Source: Betaproteobacteria bacterium | Lineage (GTDB): Bacteria; Pseudomonadota; Gammaproteobacteria; Burkholderiales; SG8-41 | DNA: 64,000 bases | Assembly: GCA_021730905.1 (NCBI GenBank) | Contig: JAKFYK010000061.1 | Location: forward strand, 1-64,000 | Reading direction: 5' to 3' | In this document: positions 1 through 8,816 of the stretch, in pieces | Position numbering within the stretch: the stretch's first letter is position 1 | How the letters are laid out: every line of letters starts with the position of its first letter | Notes under the pieces: model-generated | What the model was told of the DNA's origin: nothing | Database searches by the model: none | Seen by the model: only the letters and a program-made list of their open reading frames with translations | Position numbers and translations under genes: made by a program

Positions 1-111
1 CATGCCCACCAGGGTGGTGGCCAGCACCAGCAGCGACACGTCGAGATCCCACCAGAACATGCGTGGCGGATCGTTTAACCGTCGCGGGATTTCCAGTGAG
101 ATATCAGCCAT
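1..111 (-). CDS. traL: TraL-like conjugative transfer protein (partial)
   Basis: The window edge cuts this gene; only its first 37 codons are present. The visible N-terminus starts MADISLEIPRRLNDPPRMFW and runs into a hydrophobic stretch (LLVLATTLVG). The IPRRL-DPPR segment followed by a membrane helix is the pattern of TraL (PF07178), a small inner-membrane protein of F-type type IV secretion systems. It lies just downstream of the pilin gene on the same strand, matching the traA-traL order of F-like transfer operons. The remaining operon should continue off the left edge. Confidence 0.7.
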   Translation of the reverse strand, partial: MADISLEIPRRLNDPPRMFWWDLDVSLLVLATTLVGM

Positions 112-144
112 GATGGGTGTCGCTGCGATGTCTGTGCTGGTGGC

Positions 145-432
145 TTAGATCACCGCCGTCATGATGCTGTCGATGATGTTCGGCACGTAGACCATGAAGA
201 GTGCGAACACCACGCCGATCAACGCCGGGATCGGCGAGGAGCGGGCGATACCGACGCCGGCACCGATGATGAAGGCGGCTATGGCGATCGACTTGCCGAG
301 GAAGCCGTTGATCCAGCCCAGCAGCGTTGCATACATGGTCTGAAACTCGGTACCGGTGGTGCCGGCCATTACGCTGCCGGCGGCAAGTGAGAGAACGAGG
401 GCGAGGACTACGGTGTTACGGGTGTTGCTCAT
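145..432 (-). CDS. TraA/VirB2-like conjugative pilin
   Basis: This 95-residue protein has a cleavable signal peptide (residues about 1-23, ending VMA) and two hydrophobic segments (about 45-62 and 70-93). That is the layout of VirB2/TraA propilins, which are processed and assembled into the conjugative pilus. It sits between a TraL-like gene and a VirB1-like transglycosylase on the same strand. A GGAGC ribosome site precedes the ATG. The family is inferred from size, topology and neighbours, because pilin sequences diverge strongly. Confidence 0.7.
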   Translation of the reverse strand: MSNTRNTVVLALVLSLAAGSVMAGTTGTEFQTMYATLLGWINGFLGKSIAIAAFIIGAGVGIARSSPIPALIGVVFALFMVYVPNIIDSIMTAVI

Positions 433-470
433 GATTTGAAGCTCCTTGGTTTGTGTTTGTAGTGCGGGGG

Positions 471-968
471 TTACCGTGACGCCGCCGCAGTGCTGATGCG
501 AGCGGTGAAAGCGGATGGGGTGTTATGCGTTGGCTTGTCGTCGTGTAAATGACGGCGCACTTTGTCGATATAGGTGCGCGCCAGCGCCGGATTGGGTGTG
601 TTATAGGCGCCTACGGCGTCCCACGTGTAGCCGAGACGCTGGATGTTTCCGGCGAGTATCCAGGCGCCGACGTGGATACTGGTGCATGGCTCAAAGAGAT
701 CACGTTCGCTGATGCCGTATCGGGACAGCGCCGGCAGCCACGCTGAGTTGATCTGCATGAGACCGATATCGCGTGAGCCGTTGGTGTTGCGTCCTATGGC
801 TTGCGGGTTCAAACCGGACTCGGTACGGGCGATAGCGTAAAGAAGGGTGCTGTTGACCTGGTAGCGTGTGGCGGCTTCTTCCCAGCAGGCATCGGCCGTG
901 GCGTTTGCGAAGCAAAGTGCCGCGACAGTGAGTCGCATTGACGCCTTCAGATGTTGCCGCTGCCGCAT
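471..968 (-). CDS. VirB1-like lytic transglycosylase
   Basis: The product is a soluble lytic transglycosylase (SLT fold, PF01464) that would open the peptidoglycan for the transfer apparatus. The start at 968 is chosen because AAAGGA lies seven bases upstream; it gives 165 residues. A signal peptide covers about residues 10-27. The catalytic glutamate is E50 in ARTESGLNP, followed by the family's GLMQIN motif and the AVGAYNT segment. It precedes the pilin gene in the same direction and is divergent from the TraI-like gene. A weaker alternative start lies 27 bases upstream. Confidence 0.85.
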   Translation of the reverse strand: MRQRQHLKASMRLTVAALCFANATADACWEEAATRYQVNSTLLYAIARTESGLNPQAIGRNTNGSRDIGLMQINSAWLPALSRYGISERDLFEPCTSIHVGAWILAGNIQRLGYTWDAVGAYNTPNPALARTYIDKVRRHLHDDKPTHNTPSAFTARISTAAASR

Positions 969-1381
969 TTCGATGTCCTTTCTGCCGTTGCACAACGCTT
1001 GTTAGTGAAGCGTGTGCATCGGCGCTTGAGAAACATCGTAAGGTGGCTGAACCGCGATTTATCGGGTGTTCAGACCCTGGGTGTGGTCACAAACATGCCC
1101 CTGAACCGAAATTTAAATTCTGCTAATTCGGCACATCACGGTTCGTGCTCGAACGTGTGATTTTCAGAGGGGAAAATTCATTTCGAGAGGTGTCGTTCAC
1201 CCGCAAAAACAGGTGCCGTAATTCGCCCGTGTTCAGACCCTGCACTGGGGTCTGAACACGGGGGATGTCCTCAAAGTGCCCGTCAATACTTGCGGCATGG
1301 GTAAGGCAAGTATCTTCAGGCAAGACCGGCTACAAGCACGGCAGCCGCGCTGCTGTCATACCGCTGAACGGGGCGACGCTG
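969..1381. other. Divergent intergenic region of the ICE; candidate oriT/regulatory region
   Basis: No convincing gene lies in this stretch between the divergent transglycosylase and TraI-like genes. It contains several small inverted repeats: GTTCG-TGCT-CGAAC at 1141-1154, TTTTC/GAAAA arms at 1161-1176, and the long repeat at 1228-1260. GTGTTCAGACCCTG occurs directly at 1066-1079 and again at 1229-1242. An AT-rich patch (AAATTTAAATT) lies near 1110-1120. Repeat-rich DNA beside a relaxase-like gene is where an origin of transfer is often found, but no nic site could be assigned. Confidence 0.4.
1228..1260. repeat. 13-bp perfect inverted repeat
   Basis: The arms CGTGTTCAGACCC (1228-1240) and GGGTCTGAACACG (1248-1260) are exact reverse complements around a seven-base loop. 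There is no T-tract on either side, so a simple rho-independent terminator is unlikely. A further copy of the left arm occurs at 1066. Possible roles are a protein-binding site, part of oriT, or a dispersed repeat. Confidence 0.8.
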
Positions 1382-2539
1382 ATGCGTGATGACCGCATGC
1401 ATATACAGCGCGCCCGGGTTGCGGGGCTATTGGACCGCCTGCGCATCAAGTCCGGCCTGCCTCTAGAGTTCTACCTGCAGGCCGTGCAGCCGGTGATCGA
1501 AGCGTACGCCGCGCATGTTCATGCGCTGCCTCGACTTGCATGCAATAACGTTGGTCAACCGAACTGTCTCTTTATGGACGGCCTGGAACTTGCCGGGTTC
1601 GCACTGGATTTCAGGCGGGGACGGATTTTGCCGCCGAACGCGGCACCGGAGGAAATCGGTGAACGAGCGCATCGCTGGACCTATGCCGTGTTTATGGCAG
1701 CGCTGCTACACCGGGGGTTGATGTCCGGCGTGTGTTTCCCGTCGCTCGGTTTGTTGCCGGCGCAAACTGTGGCGGGGGCCTTGAACGACCCTATCAAAGG
1801 CAAGGTAAGACAATCCGAAGTGCTGCCCGCAAGTCCGCTATTGCTGTTCAGACGCATGGTTCCGACAGCGATACAGACCTGGCTGGGCACAGACAACGCG
1901 CTCCTCGGGGAATTGCACGCATTTTTGATGAATGAGGAAACGGCACGCAGCGGCACCATCGGTCTTTTGATCGAGAGAGCCGTGGGCGAGTTCGTCCGCA
2001 TTCGTGGAGTAGGTGCCGCCACGTCCCTGCAGGAACGTGGCGACGTAATGATTATGCCGATCAGCGAAAACAAAGATTGCAGGGCCGTGCCTGCACCCAG
2101 TGCCGCGCCGCCCGTCCGCAGTGACTCTGAATGTAACGCCGCGGACCGGTTCATGAACTGGATAGCGGGTGGAATCAAGGATGGCAGCATCCTTATCAAC
2201 GAAGCCCGTGCGCCGGTGCATTTTGTGAGGGAGGGAATGTTGCTTGTCTCTCCGCGTATCTTCCGGGATTTTGCCAGACGCTTTGGTGAAGACGGCAACG
2301 GGGCTGCACAGTCCGGCAATGCAGATGAGCCCAGTCTTGGTAAAGAAATCCAGCGGCTGGTGCTGCGGGCTGGTTGGCACCGCAAAACCGATCACGGTAA
2401 TAATATTCAAAGCTACGAAGTGATCCAGAATGGCCGACCGGTGTCCGGGCTGTACGGCGTGCTGATTACGAAACCGCAACGCTTTCTCAGTCCGGTGCCG
2501 GCAGCGAACCCACTGTTGGTGCGCGAGGTGCCGACATGA
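1382..2539 (+). CDS. TraI/MobH-like protein (TraI_2 and TraI_2_C domains), apparently without catalytic motifs
   Basis: The N-terminal half resembles the TraI_2 domain (PF07514) of MOBH relaxases: LPLEFYLQAVQPVIEAYA, a MDGLELAGFAL segment, then RWTYAVFMAALL. The C-terminal part (FMNWIAGGIKDG to the end) resembles TraI_2_C (PF07515). The gene precedes traD with an ATGA overlap, which is the SXT traI-traD order. The protein is short (385 residues from this start; SXT TraI is about 716). The three-His motif and the HD motif of MOBH enzymes are absent: the equivalent places read LACNNVGQPN and LLHRGLM. It may be an accessory rather than an active relaxase. A longer reading from 1265 is possible, but that start follows directly on the inverted repeat. 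Confidence 0.65.
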   Translation: MRDDRMHIQRARVAGLLDRLRIKSGLPLEFYLQAVQPVIEAYAAHVHALPRLACNNVGQPNCLFMDGLELAGFALDFRRGRILPPNAAPEEIGERAHRWTYAVFMAALLHRGLMSGVCFPSLGLLPAQTVAGALNDPIKGKVRQSEVLPASPLLLFRRMVPTAIQTWLGTDNALLGELHAFLMNEETARSGTIGLLIERAVGEFVRIRGVGAATSLQERGDVMIMPISENKDCRAVPAPSAAPPVRSDSECNAADRFMNWIAGGIKDGSILINEARAPVHFVREGMLLVSPRIFRDFARRFGEDGNGAAQSGNADEPSLGKEIQRLVLRAGWHRKTDHGNNIQSYEVIQNGRPVSGLYGVLITKPQRFLSPVPAANPLLVREVPT

Positions 2540-4503
2540 GTTATCCGCTCGAAGCCCTGCTGCGGCCGGCGTTTGAACTGCGCGCGGCGCTGGCATCGAG
2601 TTTTGCTGCTACCGCAGTGCTGGTGACGCCATCCACGTTCATGCTTACCCGTGATCTTGCGTGGGGCTGTGCAGGAGTATTGGCTTGCCATGCGCTTTGG
2701 CGGGGCTGGGCGGGCTGGCGTGTGCTGCGTTATCGACGCAATCTACGGCGGCTCCAACCCTATGGTGTAAGTCCCGACAAAATCCCGTGCTCAAGCGAAC
2801 GATTGTTTCTGGGCAGGGGATTCCGCTGGGACCAGCGTCATACCCAGCGCTTGCACGAAGCCCGGCTCCCGGAAAATCAATTCTTATTGGAACTCGGGTT
2901 ACTGCGGCGGCTAACGCAAAAGCTGGTCCCTTCGCCTGTGGAGTTGTCCGCAGCTGGAGGAGACCCCGCCATACATGGCGTCGAGCCGCGTGACGCAGAT
3001 GTCTGGATGAATCTGTCGGAACGTGTGGGGCATTTGCTGGTGTTGGGCACAACGCGCGTGGGTAAGACGCGGCTGGCAGAACTGCTGATCGCACAGGACA
3101 TACGGCGCGGAGAAGTGGTGATCGTATTTGATCCCAAGGGTGATATCGATTTGCTGCGTCGCGTCTATGCAGAAGCCAAGCGCGCAGGGCGGGGGGGCGA
3201 ATTCTTCATGTTCCATCTGGGACACCCGGAAGTTTCGGCTCGATATAACCCGGTGGGAAGTTTTTCCAGGATCACTGAGGTGGCTACACGTATTGCCGGT
3301 CAACTGCCATCCGAGGGGCAGTCGGCAGCGTTCAAGGAGTTCGTGTGGCGCTACGTGAACGTGATGGCGCGCGCGCTGGTGGCGCTTGGTCGCAAGCCCG
3401 ACTACGAGCAGATCAATCGCTATGCGTCGAATATCGAGCCCTTGCTGATCGATTATTTCGAGCACTGGCTCGATAAAGAACTGACGGCTGCGGGCTGGCG
3501 CGATGCGATTGAGGCGATGGCGATCGATAAGAAGGATCTGGACAAAGCGCTGCAGACGCGCGGTTCGCGCGCCGTGATGCTGGTGGAGTACGCGAGGCGC
3601 GGCAAGCTCTACGATCCCATCGCGCATGCGCTGTCCTCCACCCTCAATTACGAGAAAAGCTATTTCGACAAACTGGTCGCGTCCTTGTTGCCGCTGCTCG
3701 AGAAGCTGACCACGGGGCGCACCGCCGCTTTGCTGTCACCGGATTTTAATGATTTGTCGGATTGGCGCCCGGCATTTGACTGGGCGTCGGTCATCAACCT
3801 GCGCGGCATTGTTTACGTGGGACTGGATTCGCTGAGCGATTACGAGGTGGCCGCAGCCGTGGGTAATGCCATGTTCGCCGATCTCACCAGCGTTGCAGGT
3901 AGCCTCTACAAATATGGAACGGGCAGAGGACTTCCGGGTGAGACAGCACCACGACGGATAGCAATTCATGCCGATGAGTTCAATGAGCTTATTGGCGACG
4001 AGTTCATTCCGTTGCTCAACAAGGCGGGTGGCGCAGGGTTTCAGGTGACGGCGTATACACAGACCTGGTCGGATGTGGAGGCGCGGATCGGGTCTCAAGC
4101 GAAAGCGGGGCAGATCGCCGGAAACTTCAACAGCATGATCATGCTCCGGGTGAAGGAAGTAGCAACGGCGGAGCTTCTGACCAGTCAACTGACGGAGGTT
4201 CGGGTAGTGTCAACCATTGCTTCCTCTTCAGTATCAGATACCAATGATCCTGGGGATTTTGCGGACTTTGCGAGCCGCAATGAAGACCGCATTACGACCG
4301 AAGGCGCTGCAATGCTATCGCCGAGCGACCTGGTGCAATTGCCGAAGGGGCAGGCCTTTGCATTGCTGCATGGCGGACAGCTTTACAAGATATGCATGCC
4401 GTTACCGGATAGCAGTCATGATTCCCTGATGCCGGTGAATCTTGTGGCGATTGGTGATGAGATCAGATGCCGGCTGACGGGCACGATAGTTTCGTCAACC
4501 TGA
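2536..4503 (+). CDS. traD: TraD-like conjugative coupling ATPase (SXT/TOL type)
   Basis: This 655-residue protein is a type IV coupling protein, which links the relaxosome to the secretion channel. Two membrane segments lie near the N-terminus (about 20-60). A Walker A motif, GTTRVGKT, is at residues 171-178. A VIVFDPKGD strand follows, and the acidic motif IHADEFNEL lies in the second half, followed by a TQTWSD segment typical of VirD4/TraD hexameric ATPases. Length and order fit the SXT/TOL subfamily. Translation is coupled to the TraI-like gene through an ATGA overlap. Confidence 0.88.
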   Translation: MSYPLEALLRPAFELRAALASSFAATAVLVTPSTFMLTRDLAWGCAGVLACHALWRGWAGWRVLRYRRNLRRLQPYGVSPDKIPCSSERLFLGRGFRWDQRHTQRLHEARLPENQFLLELGLLRRLTQKLVPSPVELSAAGGDPAIHGVEPRDADVWMNLSERVGHLLVLGTTRVGKTRLAELLIAQDIRRGEVVIVFDPKGDIDLLRRVYAEAKRAGRGGEFFMFHLGHPEVSARYNPVGSFSRITEVATRIAGQLPSEGQSAAFKEFVWRYVNVMARALVALGRKPDYEQINRYASNIEPLLIDYFEHWLDKELTAAGWRDAIEAMAIDKKDLDKALQTRGSRAVMLVEYARRGKLYDPIAHALSSTLNYEKSYFDKLVASLLPLLEKLTTGRTAALLSPDFNDLSDWRPAFDWASVINLRGIVYVGLDSLSDYEVAAAVGNAMFADLTSVAGSLYKYGTGRGLPGETAPRRIAIHADEFNELIGDEFIPLLNKAGGAGFQVTAYTQTWSDVEARIGSQAKAGQIAGNFNSMIMLRVKEVATAELLTSQLTEVRVVSTIASSSVSDTNDPGDFADFASRNEDRITTEGAAMLSPSDLVQLPKGQAFALLHGGQLYKICMPLPDSSHDSLMPVNLVAIGDEIRCRLTGTIVSST

Positions 4504-4525
4504 TCGCGAGAGATAAAAGGAATGT

Positions 4526-5242
4526 ATGTTGGCGTCCAGGAACGCATCGTTTTACGAAAACGGAATCGGCGGTCTGTTGCTGGCACCCTTGAAGTGGCTT
4601 GGTGTTGGCGTGATGCTCCTCTTTGGCCTGCTTGTGGCAGCATGGGTTATCGATGGATTATTCGTGTTCCAGGTTTGGCCGGACGGAATATTAAGGTTGA
4701 GGAATATTCTCGAGGAGGAACTTGCGCGGACTACCCAAATGTACTGCTGGTGTGGAGATTTGCACCGGCGGGCCGTAGGAACCGCCAATTCACTTTATTC
4801 ATTGATCTTTCGGGCAACTGGCATTCATGACATGAATGCACGGTTTGCGGAGAACACGGCACTTTCCATTCCCGACACCATTGTACGCAACGGGTATTTG
4901 GCAAATTTTGAGGGAATACGGGTCGCCATGCTGGGGACACAACTTATCGGTGTCAGGCTGGCGACAATGGTCGCAGCATTGCCACTGATGGCTTTGACTT
5001 ATGGAGTCGCCATGACAGACGGGATTACCCAGCGCGCTATTCGTCGCGTAAGCGGTGGGCGCGAATCGAGCAGTATTTATCACCGTGCCAAGTATCTCCA
5101 GTTGGCGCTCCTCGTAACGTCTGCGACGATATTTCTGCTATGGCCTTCAACGGTCGATTTGCTTGTGATTTGCAGCATTGCTGCGGGTATTGCAGCCGTT
5201 CTGGTGCGCGTGCAATGGTGCTATTACAAGAAGCATCTTTAA
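4526..5242 (+). CDS. ICE membrane protein, DUF4400 family (PFL_4697 type)
   Basis: The 238-residue product has hydrophobic segments at about residues 15-50, 145-165 and 190-230, and a conserved-looking middle part with GIHDMNARF and MTDGITQRAIRRVSGGRES. This matches the DUF4400/TIGR03747 integrating-element membrane proteins usually encoded just after traD. Its biochemical role is not known. It is 22 bases downstream of traD. It is the last recognisable transfer gene before the metal cargo. Confidence 0.75.
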   Translation: MLASRNASFYENGIGGLLLAPLKWLGVGVMLLFGLLVAAWVIDGLFVFQVWPDGILRLRNILEEELARTTQMYCWCGDLHRRAVGTANSLYSLIFRATGIHDMNARFAENTALSIPDTIVRNGYLANFEGIRVAMLGTQLIGVRLATMVAALPLMALTYGVAMTDGITQRAIRRVSGGRESSSIYHRAKYLQLALLVTSATIFLLWPSTVDLLVICSIAAGIAAVLVRVQWCYYKKHL

Positions 5243-5300
5243 TGCATTCTTATGTTGATGTGGTGTTGTTTTGTGCGATCGGAATCGGCGCACCAGAAAT

Positions 5301-5531
5301 CTACTGGGACCGCTTCGTCTCGTCGCCATGATGACTATGCCCATGTTTGCCATGCATGAAAACGTGCATCAGCGGGCAGGCCAGCAGTACCAGGTAAGGA
5401 AGTACGCCCAGTACGTGCGTCCAGTGATCGACGATTAAAAGCCCCATGGCAATGCCGAACAGGCACCATACTCCCCAATGGATACGTTTCCAGAGAGGCT
5501 TGGGGTCGTTTGTGGCAAGAGGCGTGTTCAT
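5301..5531 (-). CDS. Small membrane protein, DUF2933 family
   Basis: This 76-residue protein has two hydrophobic segments (about 16-36 and 40-58) and a His-rich cytosolic or periplasmic tail (GKHGHSHHGDE). These are the features of DUF2933 (PF11666), often found beside copper and other metal efflux genes. It lies 21 bases after the P-type ATPase on the same strand and is probably cotranscribed. The tail could bind metal; no function has been established. Confidence 0.75.
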   Translation of the reverse strand: MNTPLATNDPKPLWKRIHWGVWCLFGIAMGLLIVDHWTHVLGVLPYLVLLACPLMHVFMHGKHGHSHHGDETKRSQ

Positions 5532-5552
5532 AAAGTTATCTCTTAAGAAGGA

Positions 5553-7928
5553 TCAGGAAAGGCGCGTGCCACGCAGCCGCAGTGCATTAGTAACCACGGA
5601 AACAGAACTCAATGCCATCGCGGCACCGGCAAAAACCGGTGACAACAGAAGTCCCATAGCTGGGTAGAGTACGCCTGCGGCGACCGGAATGCCCAGCGCG
5701 TTATAGCCGAATGCGAAGGTGAGATTCTGTCGGATATTGCGCATCGTTGCGCGCGACAGAACGGCGGCGCGTGCAATACCTCGCAGATCGCCTTTGATGA
5801 GCGTGATGCCGGCACTTTCCATGGCGACATCGGTTCCTGTTCCCATTGCAATGCCTACGTTTGCTTGTGCGAGCGCCGGTGCATCGTTGATACCATCGCC
5901 GGCCATTGCAACTTTGCGCCCTTCGGCTTGCAGACGTTTGACGTGACCAGCCTTGTCTTCAGGTAATACTTCAGCTAGGGCGACATCGATACCGAGTTTG
6001 CGGGCGACGGCCTCTGCCGTGCTGCGCGCATCGCCTGTAAGCATCACAATGCTCATGCCTGCTTGTTTGAGCGATGTTATTGCTTCCGCAGTACTGTCTT
6101 TAATGGGGTCAGCCACGGCTGCAATCCCCGCAGCGTTGGTGTTGATGGCGAAGAAAACCACCGTTTTGGCTTCAGTGCGCCATGCTTCGGCACGTGCGTC
6201 CCATTGCCGGGTATCGACGCCATGTTGCGCGAGAAATGCGCTGCTGCCGACAAGTAGTCGTTTACCGTCAACACTGGCCTGTACTCCCAGGCCGTTAATG
6301 GCATCGAATGCGGTAGCTACGGCAGGACTGAGACCGCGCGCCCGGGCACCCTCGACGATAGCGAGGCCTATGGGGTGCTCGGACAGTTGCTCGACACCCG
6401 ATACCAGCGTAAGTGCTTCGTTTTCGGGTATGCCGTCAGTGACAAAATCCGTCATCACCGGATGGCCCAGCGTTAGCGTTCCGGTTTTGTCCACCACCAC
6501 GGTATCGATGTCCTGCATGCGTTCGATCGCCTCGGCGTCACGAAAAAGAATGCCTCCACGAGCGCCTTCTCCCATGGCAACCGTCATTGAGATGGGCGTG
6601 GCAAGACCCACCGCACAAGGGCACGCGATGATCAACACGGCAATGGCATTGAGCAGCGCATAGACCAGCTTCGGTTCCGGCCCGAAAAACCACCAGACGA
6701 GTGCTGTCGCGATGGCGATGACAACAACGATTTGGACAAAATATGCTGCGATGGTGTCGGCGAGCCGCTGGATCGGCGCACGCGTGCGCTGTGCTTCTCC
6801 AACCATGTGTACGATCCTGGCGAGCAGCGTGTCCGCTCCCACGCGTTCGGCACGGATTGTCAGGGCGCCATTGCCATTGACCGTTGCGCCGGTTACTTTG
6901 TCGCCTGCGGCCTTTGCTACAGGTACGGGTTCACCAGTGATCATGGATTCGTCGACTCTGCTCGTGCCACCAACTACTGTACCGTCGACTGGCAATTTTT
7001 CCCCCGGTTTGACGCGCAGACGGTCGCCCACGATTATTACATCGAGTGCGACTTGCTCCTCGGTATCATCGGCGCGTAAACGCCAGGCGAGATTGGGCGC
7101 GAGTTTAAGCAATTGTTGAATCGCCTGACTGGTTTGCCCCATCGCCCTTAGTTGCAGAAAGTCGCCAAGTATTACTAGCGTTACGATCACTGCGGCTGCT
7201 TCGAAATACGTGCCTACGGCACCATCATGTTCGCGAAATTCCTGTGGAAATACTCCGGGGAATAGCACTGCGGCCAGGCTGAAAAGGTAGGCGAGCCCAA
7301 CGCCCAGTCCGATCAGCGTATACATGTTGAGTGCGCGGTGTGTGAGCGACAGCCAGAACTTTCGCAAAATCGGCCATCCGACCCAAAGCACTACCGGTGT
7401 TCCCAGCGTGAACTCTATCCAGCCACGCAGGCGGGGCTGGATACCAAACAGATCGTGTATCCCGATCATGGGTGACATGGCCAGGATCAGAAGGGGTATC
7501 GACAGTGCAGACCCGACCCAGAACCTGCGCCTTAGATCATGCAGTTCTGTGTCATCGGCTTCGCCGGTGCCGGCAACAGGCACCAGTGCCATGCCGCAAA
7601 GGGGGCAGTCTCCCGGGGCATCACGCAGGATTTCCGGATGCATGGGGCAGGTGTACTGTGTGCCCCGGGCGGCTTTTGGCAATTGCGCCTGCTTTTCCTG
7701 ACCGAGATATTTCGCTGGATCGGCCTGGAATTGTGCAAGGCAATGCTTGCTGCAAAAGTAATAAAGGGTTCCGTCATGCCGATGCGACCCCGCCGCTGAC
7801 TGCGGATTGATTCGCATACCGCAGACTGGATCGGTTTCCTGAGCTGTGGTGTCGTGATTTCCCTTACAACAGGCGCGACCGTGGTGGCTTTCGTGATCAT
7901 GACCATGATGTTGATGTGTTGAGTTCAT
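5553..7928 (-). CDS. copA: Copper/silver-type P1B ATPase with YHS and heavy-metal-binding domains
   Basis: The 791-residue protein starts with a His-rich segment, then a YHS domain (DPVCGMRI...YYFCSKHC, about 34-75) and a heavy-metal-binding domain (CPMHPEI...[10 protein letters not shown], about 94-117). The membrane ATPase core follows. The metal site CPC is at C436-P-C438 in [12 protein letters not shown]. The phosphorylated aspartate is D480 (DKTGT), and the hinge is GDGIND. The CPC class and the N-terminal domains point to Cu(I)/Ag(I) export to the periplasm, like CopA or SilP. A divergent MerR regulator and a 20-bp-spacer promoter lie directly upstream. Confidence 0.92.
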   Translation of the reverse strand: MNSTHQHHGHDHESHHGRACCKGNHDTTAQETDPVCGMRINPQSAAGSHRHDGTLYYFCSKHCLAQFQADPAKYLGQEKQAQLPKAARGTQYTCPMHPEILRDAPGDCPLCGMALVPVAGTGEADDTELHDLRRRFWVGSALSIPLLILAMSPMIGIHDLFGIQPRLRGWIEFTLGTPVVLWVGWPILRKFWLSLTHRALNMYTLIGLGVGLAYLFSLAAVLFPGVFPQEFREHDGAVGTYFEAAAVIVTLVILGDFLQLRAMGQTSQAIQQLLKLAPNLAWRLRADDTEEQVALDVIIVGDRLRVKPGEKLPVDGTVVGGTSRVDESMITGEPVPVAKAAGDKVTGATVNGNGALTIRAERVGADTLLARIVHMVGEAQRTRAPIQRLADTIAAYFVQIVVVIAIATALVWWFFGPEPKLVYALLNAIAVLIIACPCAVGLATPISMTVAMGEGARGGILFRDAEAIERMQDIDTVVVDKTGTLTLGHPVMTDFVTDGIPENEALTLVSGVEQLSEHPIGLAIVEGARARGLSPAVATAFDAINGLGVQASVDGKRLLVGSSAFLAQHGVDTRQWDARAEAWRTEAKTVVFFAINTNAAGIAAVADPIKDSTAEAITSLKQAGMSIVMLTGDARSTAEAVARKLGIDVALAEVLPEDKAGHVKRLQAEGRKVAMAGDGINDAPALAQANVGIAMGTGTDVAMESAGITLIKGDLRGIARAAVLSRATMRNIRQNLTFAFGYNALGIPVAAGVLYPAMGLLLSPVFAGAAMALSSVSVVTNALRLRGTRLS

Positions 7929-7963
7929 CGAGTAATCCCTAGCGTTGAATACATCATGTCAAC

Positions 7964-7995
7964 AGTGTAGAGTCCGTACTCAAGTACGGAGTCAA
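7964..7995 (-). promoter_or_regulatory. MerR-type promoter/operator of the copper ATPase
   Basis: On the minus strand a -35 TTGACT (7990-7995) and a -10 TACACT (7964-7969) are separated by 20 bp. That is the over-long spacer that MerR activators correct by distorting DNA. The spacer contains the dyad CCGTACTTGAGTACGG (7974-7989), seven-base arms around TG, very close to mer and pbr operators. The divergent merR transcript would start through the same region, allowing autoregulation. Confidence 0.88.
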
Positions 7996-8004
7996 GGAGT
8001 ATTT

Positions 8005-8445
8005 GTGAGTATGCTTACTATCGGAAATGTGGCGGAATCTGCTGGCGTGGGGGTCGAAACCATACGATTTTACGAACGGAAAGGGTTGATAACTCAACCT
8101 TCCAAAGCACTGGGAGGCTATCGACGATATGACGCGGGACATGTGGATCGTATCCGGTTCATCAAGCGCGCGCAGGCCCTCGGGTTCAGTCTGGAGGAGG
8201 TCGCTTCATTGCTTAAATTGGAGGATGGTACCGACCGGCGTACCATCAGGCGCATAGCTGCCCTCCGGCTCGAAGAGACACGGCATCGTATCGCTGATTT
8301 GCGGCGCATCGAGCATGTCCTTGCGCACTTGCTGCATGATTGCGAGGCGCACGCCCGTGCGCCTCGCTGTCCAATCATCTCGGCAATTGCCATGGATGGT
8401 GTGACAAAACCCCTGCAGGTCAGTTCGCCGGCTCGATCCGCATAA
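8005..8445 (+). CDS. MerR-family metal-responsive regulator
   Basis: This transcriptional activator has the N-terminal winged helix (TIGNVAESAGVGVETIRFYERKGLI) and a dimerisation helix. AAGGAG at 7994-7999 supports the GTG at 8005; the ATG at 8011 is the alternative. Counting from that ATG, cysteines C111 and C120 match the MerR metal loop (CEAHARAPRC-P). The third MerR ligand, the cysteine in the EDGT region, is missing: the sequence reads EDGTDRRT. CueR also uses two cysteines, but eight apart rather than nine. The regulated gene is very likely the divergent copper-type ATPase. Its 3' end overlaps the convergent cusF-like gene by 26 bases. Confidence 0.88.
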   Translation: MSMLTIGNVAESAGVGVETIRFYERKGLITQPSKALGGYRRYDAGHVDRIRFIKRAQALGFSLEEVASLLKLEDGTDRRTIRRIAALRLEETRHRIADLRRIEHVLAHLLHDCEAHARAPRCPIISAIAMDGVTKPLQVSSPARSA

Positions 8446-8767
8446 CGGTATAAGCTCCACCGATCTTTTCAGCGGTGAACCTGACCTTGTCGCCGGCTTT
8501 CGCTTTGTCGAGCATGGACGGCTCCTTGACCTGGAACACCATGGTCATGGCCGGCATCTCCAAGTTAGGAATGGGCGCGTGGCGCAGCGTGATTTTCTTG
8601 GCATCCATGTCCACTTTTCTGACTTCGGCTTCAACAAAAGGTGCCGATGCCGGGGTTGCTTGCGCTGCACCAGGATGATGTGCGCTGTGATCCGCGGTTT
8701 GTGCGAAGGCGGATACAGATGTGCCAACGAGGAGTGCGAAGCCGAAATTGCGAATGCCGTGTTTCAT
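8420..8767 (-). CDS. CusF-like periplasmic copper-binding protein (W-to-M variant)
   Basis: A 115-residue protein with a signal peptide (ending SAFA) and one CusF domain (PF11604). The metal site of E. coli CusF (H36, W44, M47, M49) aligns with RHAPIPNLEMPAMTM. The histidine and both methionines are kept, but the tryptophan that caps Cu(I) is replaced by methionine. It would carry Cu(I)/Ag(I) in the periplasm. It ends the minus-strand copper gene row and runs convergently into the merR gene. Confidence 0.88.
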   Translation of the reverse strand: MKHGIRNFGFALLVGTSVSAFAQTADHSAHHPGAAQATPASAPFVEAEVRKVDMDAKKITLRHAPIPNLEMPAMTMVFQVKEPSMLDKAKAGDKVRFTAEKIGGAYTVMRIEPAN

Positions 8768-8816
8768 GATGAGTTCCTTTCAGTAACTGATGAATAATTC
8801 GTGATGAATATCTGCG

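Noticed and set aside
1228-1260. Rho-independent terminator
   Set aside because: The stem has no T-tract on either strand and lies between divergent, not convergent, genes.
5243-5300. Transposon end between transfer and copper genes
   Set aside because: No inverted repeat or transposase-like coding was found in this short gap.
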